Positions 1 to 7,113 of a stretch of 27,591 nucleotides of DNA are shown one piece after another. Location: assembly GCA_039916225.1 (NCBI GenBank), contig JBDSLU010000242.1, positions 1-27,591 on the forward strand, read 5' to 3'. Made by a program: the position numbers and the translations under genes. The notes beneath the pieces were generated by a model. It did not search any database, was not told the origin of the DNA, and saw only the letters and a program-made list of their open reading frames with translations. The DNA comes from JBDSLU01 sp039916225. Its GTDB lineage: Bacteria > Acidobacteriota > Vicinamibacteria > Vicinamibacterales > Vicinamibacteraceae. Position 1 is the stretch's first letter, and every line of letters starts with the position of its first letter.

Positions 1-263
1 GCCCGCTCGGCGGCGTCGATCGGCGATTTGTCGGGGGGGGCCGGCGCTGTGGGGGGGGCCGGCGCCGGGGTGGGCGTGGACGCGGGCGCTGGTGGCGTGG
101 GTGCCGCGGTCGCTGGCGGCGGAGGCACGGCCGGCGTCGGCTGCTGTGCGGCGGAGGTGGCAGCCGACCCGAGCGCGACGCCGACCGCAAGGAGCCAGGG
201 AACGGGCCGGGTAAACCACGGCCTGCCCGAGCGCGCGCGCGTCGGTCGATCCACGCCTGTCAT
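1..263 (-). CDS. Exported Pro/Ala-rich protein, N-terminal fragment
   Basis: The gene starts at ATG 263-261 and runs off the left edge, so only 87 codons are visible. The first 40 or so residues form a signal peptide: several Arg, a hydrophobic stretch (PWLLAVGVALGSAA), then a likely cleavage after SAA before QQP. Next comes a low-complexity stretch of about 35 residues made of Pro, Ala and Thr, which looks like a flexible periplasmic linker. The visible part ends with DKSPIDAAERA, probably the start of the folded domain. A purine-rich AGAGAG lies 8-13 nt before the start codon, and a TATACT -10 box lies 44 nt upstream. The function cannot be told from this fragment. The linker is encoded over two runs of eight G on the plus strand. 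Confidence 0.72.
   Translation of the reverse strand, partial: MTGVDRPTRARSGRPWFTRPVPWLLAVGVALGSAATSAAQQPTPAVPPPPATAAPTPPAPASTPTPAPAPPTAPAPPDKSPIDAAER
33..58. repeat. Paired G8 homopolymer tracts inside a coding region
   Basis: Two runs of exactly eight G (33-40 and 51-58) are each followed by CCGGCG. They lie inside the Pro/Ala linker of the minus-strand exported protein, where they read as Pro codons. A gain or loss of one base in either tract would shift the frame, so this is a candidate slippage site. Only one state is seen here. Confidence 0.7.
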
Positions 264-306
264 TCGGCGACTCTCTTGTTTTCTGCCCGCGGGGGACGCT
301 ACAAAA

Positions 307-312
307 AGTATA
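307..312 (-). promoter_or_regulatory. Candidate -10 box for the exported protein
   Basis: On the minus strand the sequence reads GGCTATACTTTTTG, with TATACT at 312-307. This is a good -10 hexamer in an otherwise GC-rich spacer. No convincing -35 is present. Transcription would start near 300 and leave a leader of about 37 nt. The same CTATACT word precedes carD elsewhere in this window. Confidence 0.45.
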
Positions 313-404
313 GCCCCCGCGACCCGACCCGGGGTGCTTTGTTCGACGCTCTGTCAGCAGATACGGTCTGGGCCCGCCCGCCGTGACTCGCGCCGGCGGG
401 CGAA

Positions 405-547
405 CTTCCAGCTGCCAACGTCCAACTCAACGTCCAACTCCCAACCAAGGTTCCAATGTCCCCCCTTCTGACGCCCACGGCTGTGGCGGGCCGATTGGAG
501 GTTGGCAGTTGGAAGTGCCTTGGCAGTTGGCGCTTGGGACTTGGGTG
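405..547. repeat. Intergenic TTGG-heptamer array in inverted orientation
   Basis: The left arm (405-457) is built from words such as CCAACTC and CCAACG. The right arm (493-547) has the complementary words ATTGGAG, GTTGGCA, GTTGGAA, GTTGGCG, CTTGGGA and CTTGGGT at a spacing of about 7 bases. Positions 405-426 and 494-515 are inverted copies with about three mismatches. The array fills the spacer between the divergent exported-protein promoter and the 3' end of the GT-C gene. A related array lies at 5843-5946. Function is unknown. It could be a dispersed repeat family or a large hairpin acting at the operon end. Confidence 0.7.
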
Positions 548-551
548 TTTC

Positions 552-2084
552 CTAGAAGAAGGGTCGCCAGGTGAAGAAGACGACGGCCAGGAGGGCCTGG
601 ACACCGGCAAAGGCGATGACCACGGCCGCCAGCGGCGTGCCGCGCAAATGCCAGCCCAGGTAGAGGAACAGCGGGAAGAGCGTCGACGTGAGCCGGCCGA
701 GGGAGAGGAACCCGCCGCGAAAGAGCGGCGGAGCAATCATCAGGACCAGGAAGACTCCGTAGGCGAGGCCGAACCGGCGGGTGATCGGCACCGCCAGCAG
801 GAGCGACACCACCACGAACGTGGCGTTGATCAGCTCGATCGGCCGGCCGATCGAATACACATAGAAGCCCTGGTTGGCGATGATGTCGGCGCGCTCGGTG
901 AACAGCCCGGCGACGTCGGTCGCGACGCGCCCCCACGCCTGATGCGCCTCCATCCAGGCCAGCGGATGGCCGGCCAGCTGGTCGAGGTAGGCGCTGTAGA
1001 TCAGCATGCCGACGCCTGGTCCGGCGGCTGCCAGCACGCCCAGCCACGCGGCCCGTCGCGCGCCCGCGACGTTGCGCCACAGCGCCCGCCAGTCGGCGAC
1101 GGCCAGCAAGGCCAGCGGCACGCTGACCAGGAACCCGTTCGGCCGCGACAGCCCGGTGATGAGCCCCCAGACGAAAGCCCAGGCCCACTGGCGTTCCCGC
1201 AGGTGGTACCAGGCGCCGAGCACGCCCAGGAAGAACAGGCCCTCGCTGTAGACGGCGCTGTAGAAGAGTGCGCACGGCCACGCGCAGGCCAGCACGACCG
1301 CCGACGCCGCGGCGGTCTCGTCGCCGCCGAGCGCCCGCACGAGACGGAACAGGTAGACGAGCCCCCAGCCGAACGCCCCGACGCTGATCAGGAGGCCGGC
1401 GGCGAGGGCGCGCCGGTGCATCGCGTACTGCCATTCGATTCGATTGCCGGACACCGGATCGTCGGGCCCGATAATCCGGCCGCCGAGCCAGGCGGTCACG
1501 GCCCGCATCGCCATCGGGTAGGCCGGAAAGAAGGCCACGTTCTGCTGGGCCGTCGTGCGGGCGTTGGGGTCGTAGTCGTAGCCGTTCAGGGCGATGCCGA
1601 GATACCAGCCGGCATCCCAGCGGACCGGCAGGTTCACCCACTCGTAGGAAGACACGCGATTGGGCGGATCGAGCTTGTCGGGATAGCCGATCACTGCCAC
1701 GCCGAGATAGCCGACGACCAGCACCATCAACCGCGACGCGAGCAGCGCCGGCAGCACGACCCGAGTGACGGGCGCCGCCCACGCGGCGCGCAGGCGGGCC
1801 TGCATCCGCACCGGCCACGACGGCCGCGGCATCAGCCAGTGGCGCGCGCCGGCGAAGACGATCAGCGCGACGAGCGGACGCCAGACGTCCTGCGCGGTGA
1901 TGCGGAGGTCGCCGTAGCGCAGCCTGAACCCGCCGAAGACCACGATCGAAATCAGAAGGAGCGTGGCGACGCCGCTCGAAACATCGAGCAGCCGCACCCA
2001 CCACGCCAGCCCTGGCGGGACCTCCGGCGGTGACGACGCCGTCGACACGGACGCCGCGCCAGGTGCCGCGAGCGGCTCGGTCAT
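552..2084 (-). CDS. Multi-pass GT-C glycosyltransferase (PIG-V / mannosyltransferase-like)
   Basis: The protein has 510 residues and many hydrophobic segments (first near residues 36-52). Family members use a lipid-linked sugar donor and transfer sugar on the outer face of the membrane. The region RWDAGWY (155-161) followed by NVAFFPAYPM (182-191) is the luminal-loop signature seen in PIG-V-like and related bacterial mannosyltransferase-like proteins. The Asp of the RWD motif is the expected acceptor-activating or metal-binding residue. The start at ATG 2084 is fixed by a 4-bp ATGA overlap with the stop of the upstream methyltransferase, which also argues for translational coupling. It is the last gene of the ketosynthase operon, so it may glycosylate that operon's lipid product. 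That role is inference. The sugar and acceptor are unknown. Confidence 0.8.
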   Translation of the reverse strand: MTEPLAAPGAASVSTASSPPEVPPGLAWWVRLLDVSSGVATLLLISIVVFGGFRLRYGDLRITAQDVWRPLVALIVFAGARHWLMPRPSWPVRMQARLRAAWAAPVTRVVLPALLASRLMVLVVGYLGVAVIGYPDKLDPPNRVSSYEWVNLPVRWDAGWYLGIALNGYDYDPNARTTAQQNVAFFPAYPMAMRAVTAWLGGRIIGPDDPVSGNRIEWQYAMHRRALAAGLLISVGAFGWGLVYLFRLVRALGGDETAAASAVVLACAWPCALFYSAVYSEGLFFLGVLGAWYHLRERQWAWAFVWGLITGLSRPNGFLVSVPLALLAVADWRALWRNVAGARRAAWLGVLAAAGPGVGMLIYSAYLDQLAGHPLAWMEAHQAWGRVATDVAGLFTERADIIANQGFYVYSIGRPIELINATFVVVSLLLAVPITRRFGLAYGVFLVLMIAPPLFRGGFLSLGRLTSTLFPLFLYLGWHLRGTPLAAVVIAFAGVQALLAVVFFTWRPFF

Positions 2085-2620
2085 CGCGTCTCCTTCAGTA
2101 TGCGTTCCTCGACACGGATGCGGGCGAGGAGCAGGGCACCGAACGCGATCGCCGCGCCGACGCCGGTGAACGGCGCCCGCATCATCAGCGCCACGCCGGC
2201 GATCTCCCCCATCACGGCCACGTAGTTCGGGTGTTGCAGGAAGCGATAGGGTCCGGTCGTCACCAAGGGGGCGCCAGGCAACACCAGCACGGAGAAGCTC
2301 CACCATCGGCCCAACGACAGGATGGCCCACCACTTGAGCAGCTTGGCCGCCAGGAATACGGCGATGCCGATCGCCACGAGCGTGGTGCAGGCGGGCGGCG
2401 CCAGCACGCCCTCGGCGGTCATCGCCAGGAACAGGCCGGGATAGGCCAGCCGCATCCAGCGGTAGACGTCGTCGACGGGCTCAATCGCGCCGGCCGCCCG
2501 CAAGGCCTGTTCGTGCCGTCGCGATCGCCACGTTTCGAGCAGCAGCCACGGCAGCACGACGACGACGAGGAGCGCGACGGCCTGCAGCGAGAGCGGGGCG
2601 AACGCGCCGTTCGCGATCAC
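2081..2620 (-). CDS. ICMT-family integral-membrane methyltransferase (YpbQ/BpsB-like)
   Basis: The protein has 179 residues and about four or five membrane segments. The C-terminal half carries the family signature: GPYRFLQHPNY (123-133), then a hydrophobic segment, then RVEERILK (169-176). The HPNY and paired Glu residues form the SAM-binding part of isoprenylcysteine carboxyl methyltransferase relatives. In Bacillus the YpbQ/BpsB relative O-methylates alkylpyrones made by a type III polyketide synthase. The start is GTG 2620, whose TG is shared with the TGA of the oxidoreductase gene (GTGA overlap). Its own TGA overlaps the next ATG. It probably methylates a hydroxyl or carboxyl on the lipid product of the operon. 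The substrate is not known. Confidence 0.82.
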   Translation of the reverse strand: MIANGAFAPLSLQAVALLVVVVLPWLLLETWRSRRHEQALRAAGAIEPVDDVYRWMRLAYPGLFLAMTAEGVLAPPACTTLVAIGIAVFLAAKLLKWWAILSLGRWWSFSVLVLPGAPLVTTGPYRFLQHPNYVAVMGEIAGVALMMRAPFTGVGAAIAFGALLLARIRVEERILKETR

Positions 2621-3762
2621 GCGGCGACGTCCCCGGCGTAGCGGATCATCTGCCGCAGCAGGCCAGGCGCGACTCGCGCGCTGATGGCCATCACGCTGAC
2701 CCGGCGCGGCGTGCCGATCAGCCGGCGCAACAGGCGGTTGACGCCGTACTTGGTGCCGAACGCCTGCCGGCGCGCGTCGGCCAGCCGGGCGGCCGCGTCG
2801 AGCGCCGGATCCTCGAGGGCGGCCAGCGCCGCGTCGGCGGCGAGCTCGGCGCCGCGCAGCGCGAAGCGCAGCCCGTCGCCGGTCATCGGATCGACGAACC
2901 CGGCGGCGTCGCCGGCGAGCAGCAGTCCTGGAACACCTGCCGCCGTCGCGTCGACGGCCAGCGGGCCGAGGATCGACGGCGCGGTAACACGACGGGCGGC
3001 GCCGGCGCGCGGGCCGAGCACGAAGTCGGCCGCCAGGTGGCGTTCGAGCAGCGTCGCGGGATCGGCAAAGCCGGCGCGATCCGGAGTGACGAGACAGACG
3101 TTCGCCAGGCCCTCCCCGCCGACCGGCGACACCCCGATGTAGTGCGGACCGCGCACGTGCATCTCGCCGACGGTGTCGAGGCCGGCGAGCCCTTCGAAAT
3201 AGGCGCCGACCGCCCAGCGCCGCGGCGCCGGCGGATGACTGGCCAGCCCGAGCGCGAACGCCAGTGTCGACCGCCGGCCATCGGCGGCGATGGTGACCCG
3301 CGCCGGGACGCGCATCCGCGTCGCTACGCCCGCGGTCCGGCACAGCACCGCGCCACGGACGGTGGGACGCCCGCCGGTCTCCTCGACCATCGGGGCGTCG
3401 ACGCGCACGCCGTCCTGGAACTGGACCCCGGCGGCGACGGCGGCCTCGACGAGCAGCTGATCGAGGACCCGCCGCGTCAGGGCGCGGGCCATGAGCCCAC
3501 GCCCGTAAGTGCCACGCACGTGGACGCCGCCGTTGCCGGTCAGCAGCATGCCCTCGAGTGGCCGCGACACCGCCTCGACGGCGGATCGCAGCCCGACGCG
3601 GTCGAGTACGCGCATGGCTCCGGGGTTGAGCGTGTCGCCACACAGCTTGTCGCGCGGGAAGGTGGCGCGATCGACCATCAGCACGCGCGCGCCAGCCCGG
3701 GCCAGGTGGATGGCGGCCAACGATCCGGCCGGTCCCGCCCCGGCGATGAGCACATCGACCAT
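2617..3762 (-). CDS. FAD-dependent oxidoreductase, geranylgeranyl-reductase family
   Basis: The protein has 381 residues. It opens with the dinucleotide-binding motif GAGPAG (8-13). PRDKLCGD (37-43) matches the Cys-containing segment of geranylgeranyl-reductase-like flavoproteins. The ADG at 160-162 and AGDAAGFVDPMTGDG (283-297) are the second and third FAD contacts of the p-hydroxybenzoate-hydroxylase fold. Relatives either reduce isoprenoid double bonds or hydroxylate aromatic or lipid substrates, and sequence alone does not separate the two. It starts 10 bp after the ketosynthase gene and overlaps the methyltransferase gene. The context suggests it oxidises or reduces a ketosynthase-derived intermediate, as flavoproteins do in phenolic-lipid clusters of the srsABC type. 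Confidence 0.82.
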   Translation of the reverse strand: MVDVLIAGAGPAGSLAAIHLARAGARVLMVDRATFPRDKLCGDTLNPGAMRVLDRVGLRSAVEAVSRPLEGMLLTGNGGVHVRGTYGRGLMARALTRRVLDQLLVEAAVAAGVQFQDGVRVDAPMVEETGGRPTVRGAVLCRTAGVATRMRVPARVTIAADGRRSTLAFALGLASHPPAPRRWAVGAYFEGLAGLDTVGEMHVRGPHYIGVSPVGGEGLANVCLVTPDRAGFADPATLLERHLAADFVLGPRAGAARRVTAPSILGPLAVDATAAGVPGLLLAGDAAGFVDPMTGDGLRFALRGAELAADAALAALEDPALDAAARLADARRQAFGTKYGVNRLLRRLIGTPRRVSVMAISARVAPGLLRQMIRYAGDVAA

Positions 3763-3772
3763 CGGCCTGCCG

Positions 3773-5059
3773 TCAGGACGCCGCGCCGAGGACGATGGCG
3801 CTGTTCTTCGATCCGAAGCCGAGGCAGTTGCAGAGCGCGGCCTCGACCTTCCCGGGCCGGCTGGCGTTGGGGATGAAATCGAGATCGCAGGCCGGATCGG
3901 GATCGAGCTGGTTGATGGTCGGCGGCAGCACGCCGTGGTACAGCGCCAGGGCCGCGGTGGCCAGCCCGCTGGCGCCGCTCGCGCCCTGCGGGTGTCCGAT
4001 CATCGACTTGGTCGACGAGCCGGGCAGCCGGGCGGCGTGGGCGCCGAAGACGCGCTTCACGCACGCCACTTCGATGGCGTCGTTCAGCTGCGTCGAGGTG
4101 CCGTGGTAGTTGACGTAGCCGATGCTCTCGACCGACCGCTCGGCGCGATCGATGGCGGTGCGCATCGCCCGGACGATCTCGGTGCCATCGGGATCCATCT
4201 GGACGCGATGGTAGGCGTCGCACGTCGAGGCATAGCCCTCGACCCAGGCGTAGACCGTGGCGCCGCGGGCGCGCGCGGTTTCTTCGCGCTCGAGGACGAG
4301 CATCCAGGCGCCTTCGCCGAGCACGAAGCCGTCACGGCCGCGATCGAACGGTCGCGAGGCGGTGGCTGGCGTGTCGTTGTAGTGCGTCGACATCACCCGC
4401 ATCCGGGCGAAGCCGTAGATCATGCCCGGCGTGACGCAGGCGTCCACGCCGCCGGACAGCAGCGCATCGTATTCGCCGTCGCGCAGCAGCGAGAGCGCGT
4501 AGCCGACGGCATCGGTCGAGCTCGTGCAGCCGGTCGAGAGGACGTGGCTGATGCCGCGCAGCCGCAGCGCGATCGAAATCTCGCTCGACACCATGCCGAC
4601 GATCGAGACCGGGATGGCGTACGGCGTCACCTTCTTCAGGCCGTCGGTGAAGAATTCGCGGTACTGCCGCTCGCCCACTTCGATGCCGCCGGCGCCGCTT
4701 CCGACGATGACCCCGGCGCGCGGCTGGCCCAGGCGCAGCCCGGCGTCGACCCAGGCCTCCCGCGCGGCGATGACCCCGGCCAGCGAGGCCCGCGAGTAGC
4801 GGCGGGGGTCCGAATGATCGATGCCGTCGCCGACGTCGACGCCGTCGACCAGCGGGGCGTCGTTGATGGAAATGGGCGGAAGGGACGCCGCGACCCGGCA
4901 CCCGTAGGGCGTCGCGTCGAACTCCTCGATGGCGCGGGTCCCGCTGACGCCGCGGGTGACGTGATCCCAGTAGCGCTCGCGGCCAACGCCGTACGGCGAC
5001 ACCACGCCAATGCCGGTGATGGCGATGCGTGGCCGCACGGGCGCAGTCCGAACCATCAT
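3773..5059 (-). CDS. Beta-ketoacyl-ACP synthase, FabF (KAS II) family
   Basis: The protein has 428 residues, normal for one FabF-type subunit. It condenses an acyl thioester with a malonyl-ACP unit. All catalytic residues are present: nucleophile Cys178 in STGCTSSTD, His319 in NYHGTSTQLND, and Lys351 and His356 in TKSMIGHPQG. The C-terminus ends with the family's CDLDFIPN region and a conserved FGSKN segment. The usual alanine-rich CysAla context is replaced by CTSSTD, and NAHG by NYHG, so it diverges from housekeeping FabF. No acyl carrier protein, malonyltransferase or ketoreductase is nearby. It heads the operon with the oxidoreductase, methyltransferase and GT-C genes, pointing to specialised lipid synthesis. 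Two ATGs (5059 and 5056) are possible. A TATTAT box ends 8 nt before 5059, so the mRNA may be nearly leaderless. Confidence 0.9.
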   Translation of the reverse strand: MMVRTAPVRPRIAITGIGVVSPYGVGRERYWDHVTRGVSGTRAIEEFDATPYGCRVAASLPPISINDAPLVDGVDVGDGIDHSDPRRYSRASLAGVIAAREAWVDAGLRLGQPRAGVIVGSGAGGIEVGERQYREFFTDGLKKVTPYAIPVSIVGMVSSEISIALRLRGISHVLSTGCTSSTDAVGYALSLLRDGEYDALLSGGVDACVTPGMIYGFARMRVMSTHYNDTPATASRPFDRGRDGFVLGEGAWMLVLEREETARARGATVYAWVEGYASTCDAYHRVQMDPDGTEIVRAMRTAIDRAERSVESIGYVNYHGTSTQLNDAIEVACVKRVFGAHAARLPGSSTKSMIGHPQGASGASGLATAALALYHGVLPPTINQLDPDPACDLDFIPNASRPGKVEAALCNCLGFGSKNSAIVLGAAS

Positions 5060-5066
5060 GCGTGTC

Positions 5067-5073
5067 TATAATA
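5067..5073. promoter_or_regulatory. Bidirectional -10 element between ketosynthase and ICMT-like gene
   Basis: The plus strand reads GTCTATAATACG, giving TATAAT at 5067-5072. The minus strand reads TATTAT at 5073-5068. The plus start would fall near 5079, about 20 nt before a GGAG and TTG start. The minus start would fall near 5061, about 2 nt before the ketosynthase ATG. No good -35 hexamer is visible for either direction. Confidence 0.5.
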
Positions 5074-5099
5074 CGCGGGCCAGTCGGAGCGCTCGCCTG

Positions 5100-5822
5100 T
5101 TGGTCCCAGCCGCAACCACCTCACCCGCCGTATCGGCCTCGCCGCTCGCGCGCGCCTATGTCATCGGTGGCGCGATGGTCTTCGTCGCCGCGCTGGCGAT
5201 CGGCACCTGGCGGTTCCTCGCGCTCGGCACACCGCCGCCAGAGGGTCCGTTGGCGATGGGCGCGCTGGTCAACGCCCTGCTGTTCGGCGTCTTCGCGCTC
5301 CACCACAGCGTCCTGGCCCGCGAGCCGGTGAAAGCCGTGGTCGCGCGGCTGGTATCTCCGTCACTGGAGCGTCCTACCTACGTCTGGGTCGCCAGCCTGC
5401 TCTTCAGCGCGGTCTGCCTCGCCTGGCAGCCGATCGCCGGCGTCCTCTACCGCATCCCGCCGCCGTGGTCCTGGGCGATTGGCGTGGTGCAGCTGGCCGG
5501 CGGCATCCTGACCCTCGACGCGGCCCGACGCATAGACGTGCTGGTGCTGGCCGGGTTGCGGCCCGAACCGGCGCAAGCGGACGACCTCGTCGCCAGGGGC
5601 ACCTACCGCTTCGTGCGCCACCCGATCTATCTCGGCTGGGTCCTGCTGGTGTGGGCGGCGTCCGACATGACGACCGGCCGGCTCGTCTTCGCCGGCATCA
5701 GCACGGCGTATCTGGTCATCGCGGTGCCGTTCGAGGAGCGCTCGCTGCGGCGCCGCTTCGGCCCGTCCTACGACACCTATCGGCGCCAGGTCCGCTGGCG
5801 GATCGTGCCGGGGCTGTACTAG
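5100..5822 (+). CDS. ICMT/NnrU/MddA-like membrane methyltransferase
   Basis: The protein has 240 residues from the chosen start and five or six membrane segments. LFGVFALHHSVLAR (61-74) matches the N-terminal NnrU/MddA-type region. GTYRFVRHPIYLGW (167-180) and FEERSLRRRFG (211-221) followed by YRRQVRW are the ICMT-like SAM-binding C-terminus. MddA relatives methylate methanethiol, and other relatives act on lipids or small hydrophobic substrates, so the substrate is open. The start is uncertain. TTG 5100 has GGAG 10 nt upstream and lies below a TATAAT at 5067, which I favour. ATG 5058 would add 14 residues but lies above that promoter and lacks a Shine-Dalgarno site. It is divergent from the ketosynthase operon, which carries another ICMT-type enzyme, so the two may act in one pathway. 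Confidence 0.75.
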   Translation: MVPAATTSPAVSASPLARAYVIGGAMVFVAALAIGTWRFLALGTPPPEGPLAMGALVNALLFGVFALHHSVLAREPVKAVVARLVSPSLERPTYVWVASLLFSAVCLAWQPIAGVLYRIPPPWSWAIGVVQLAGGILTLDAARRIDVLVLAGLRPEPAQADDLVARGTYRFVRHPIYLGWVLLVWAASDMTTGRLVFAGISTAYLVIAVPFEERSLRRRFGPSYDTYRRQVRWRIVPGLY

Positions 5823-5842
5823 CGGGTAAGCACATGCCGCTG

Positions 5843-5946
5843 ACTCCCAACTGGCAACGCCCAACGACCAATCGGACCTGGCTCGCCGGGGTTGTCCGCG
5901 ATCGACAGGGTTCCTTGGCCGTCGGGGATTGGAAATTGGGAGTTCC
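5843..5946. repeat. Second TTGG-heptamer inverted array
   Basis: The left arm (5843-5873) contains ACTCCCAACTGGCAACGCCCAAC and ends CCAATC. The right arm (5924-5946) contains GATTGGAAATTGGGAGTTCC. ACTCCCAA and CCAATC recur inverted in the right arm. It occupies the spacer between the ICMT-like gene and the GT-B gene. The last repeat word supplies the GGGAG that serves as the ribosome-binding site of the downstream TTG start. It is related in wording to the array at 405-547. Confidence 0.65.
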
Positions 5947-5949
5947 GTC

Positions 5950-7050
5950 TTGACGGTCGTCTTCTACGTGACCGGCCACGGCTTCGGACACGCCGTCCGC
6001 CAGATCGCCATCGTCAACGCGCTGGCCCAGCGACGGCCCGACGTCTCGATCGTCGTGCGCACCTCGGTCGCGCCGTGGCTCTTCTCGCGGAGCGTGCGCG
6101 ACTCGGTCCGCCTCGAGCCGGGCCCCGTCGACACCGGCGCCATCCAGCGCGGGAGCCTCGACGTCGACATCCCGGCCACGCTCGCGGCGGCGCAGGCGTT
6201 CTACGCCGACGGCGACGCCTGGGTCGCCCGCGAAGCGGAGTTCCTCCGTCGCGAGGGCGCCCGCCTCGTGGTGGCCGACATCCCGCCGCTGCCGCTCGGG
6301 GCAGCGCGGCAGGCCGGCGTGCCGGCGATCGGCATCTCGAACTTCACCTGGGACTGGATCTACGAGGATTACGAGGCCCGACGGCTGGCGCCCGGCCTGG
6401 TTGAAACGCTGGAGGCGCACTACGCCCGCGCCGACGAGGGCTGGCGCCTGCCGATGTACGGCGGCTTCGCCAGCTTCGGGACGCTCCGCGACCTGCCGCT
6501 CGTCGCCCGCGTCGCCCGCCAGCCGCGGGACGCGGTGCGCGCCGCTCTCGGCCTGCCACCGGACACGCCGCTGGTGCTGGTCTCGCTCGGCGGCTACGGC
6601 GCCCGCGGCATCGACCTGCATGCCGCCGCCGCATCGCTGCGCGGCGCCGCCGACGTCGTCGCGACGTCCTACGACGCGTTCACGCCCGGCGACGGCGTCC
6701 ATCGCGTCGACGAGACCGCGATGTACGGTCAGCGCATCCGCTACGAGGATCTGGTCGGCGCGGTCGACATCGTCGCCAGCAAGCCGGGCTACGGGATCAT
6801 TTCCGAGTGCGCGGCGAACGGCACCGCGCTGCTCTACACGGACCGCGGCCGGTTCTGCGAGTACGACGTGCTGGTGCGGGAGATGCCGCAGTTCCTGGAC
6901 ACGGCGTTCATCGCCCAGGACGACCTGCTGACCGGACGCTGGCGTGAGCCGGTCGTCTCGCTGCTGACTCGGCCGCCGCGTGCGGCGGCCCCTGCCGAAG
7001 GGGCGGCCGCGGCGGCTGACTGGCTGTCCGATTGGCTCGATCGCGCCTGA
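5950..7050 (+). CDS. GT-B-like glycosyltransferase, arabinokinase-N-domain type
   Basis: The protein has 366 residues. It begins with a short beta strand and GHGFGHAVR (8-16 region). This is the glycine/histidine loop that opens MurG-like and UDP-glycosyltransferase folds and is also seen in the N-terminal domain of plant L-arabinokinase. The C-terminal half carries LVSLGGYG at the inter-domain hinge and SKPGYGIISECAANGTALLY (about 277-296), the donor-binding segment of this class. The chosen TTG start has GGGAG with a 7-nt spacer and gives the expected short N-terminus. An in-frame TTG at 5929 lies inside the intergenic repeat and has no ribosome-binding site. Its stop codon is part of a 17-bp tandem repeat. 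The sugar and acceptor are unknown. Its position downstream of the ICMT-like gene may link it to the same lipid locus. Confidence 0.78.
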   Translation: MTVVFYVTGHGFGHAVRQIAIVNALAQRRPDVSIVVRTSVAPWLFSRSVRDSVRLEPGPVDTGAIQRGSLDVDIPATLAAAQAFYADGDAWVAREAEFLRREGARLVVADIPPLPLGAARQAGVPAIGISNFTWDWIYEDYEARRLAPGLVETLEAHYARADEGWRLPMYGGFASFGTLRDLPLVARVARQPRDAVRAALGLPPDTPLVLVSLGGYGARGIDLHAAAASLRGAADVVATSYDAFTPGDGVHRVDETAMYGQRIRYEDLVGAVDIVASKPGYGIISECAANGTALLYTDRGRFCEYDVLVREMPQFLDTAFIAQDDLLTGRWREPVVSLLTRPPRAAAPAEGAAAAADWLSDWLDRA

Positions 7051-7104
7051 CGGGCAGGTCGAGCTGACGGGCAGGTCGAGCCGACGGGCAGGTCGAGCCG
7101 ACGG
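7048..7104. repeat. 17-bp tandem repeat, 3.3 copies, spanning a stop codon
   Basis: The unit YGACGGGCAGGTCGAGC occurs at 7048-7064, 7065-7081 and 7082-7098, followed by a partial unit to 7104. The first TGA is the stop of the glycosyltransferase gene. Copies differ only in T or C at the first base. The repeat lies between two convergent genes (7050 and 7114). No terminator-like hairpin with a T-run is seen in this spacer. Confidence 0.85.
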
Positions 7105-7113
7105 CCGTGCGGA

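Noticed and set aside
456..2033. Long plus-strand open frame of 525 codons
   Set aside because: It is antisense to the GT-C glycosyltransferase, has low-complexity Arg/Gly/Pro/Gln-rich translation and no family motif. High G+C keeps antisense frames open.
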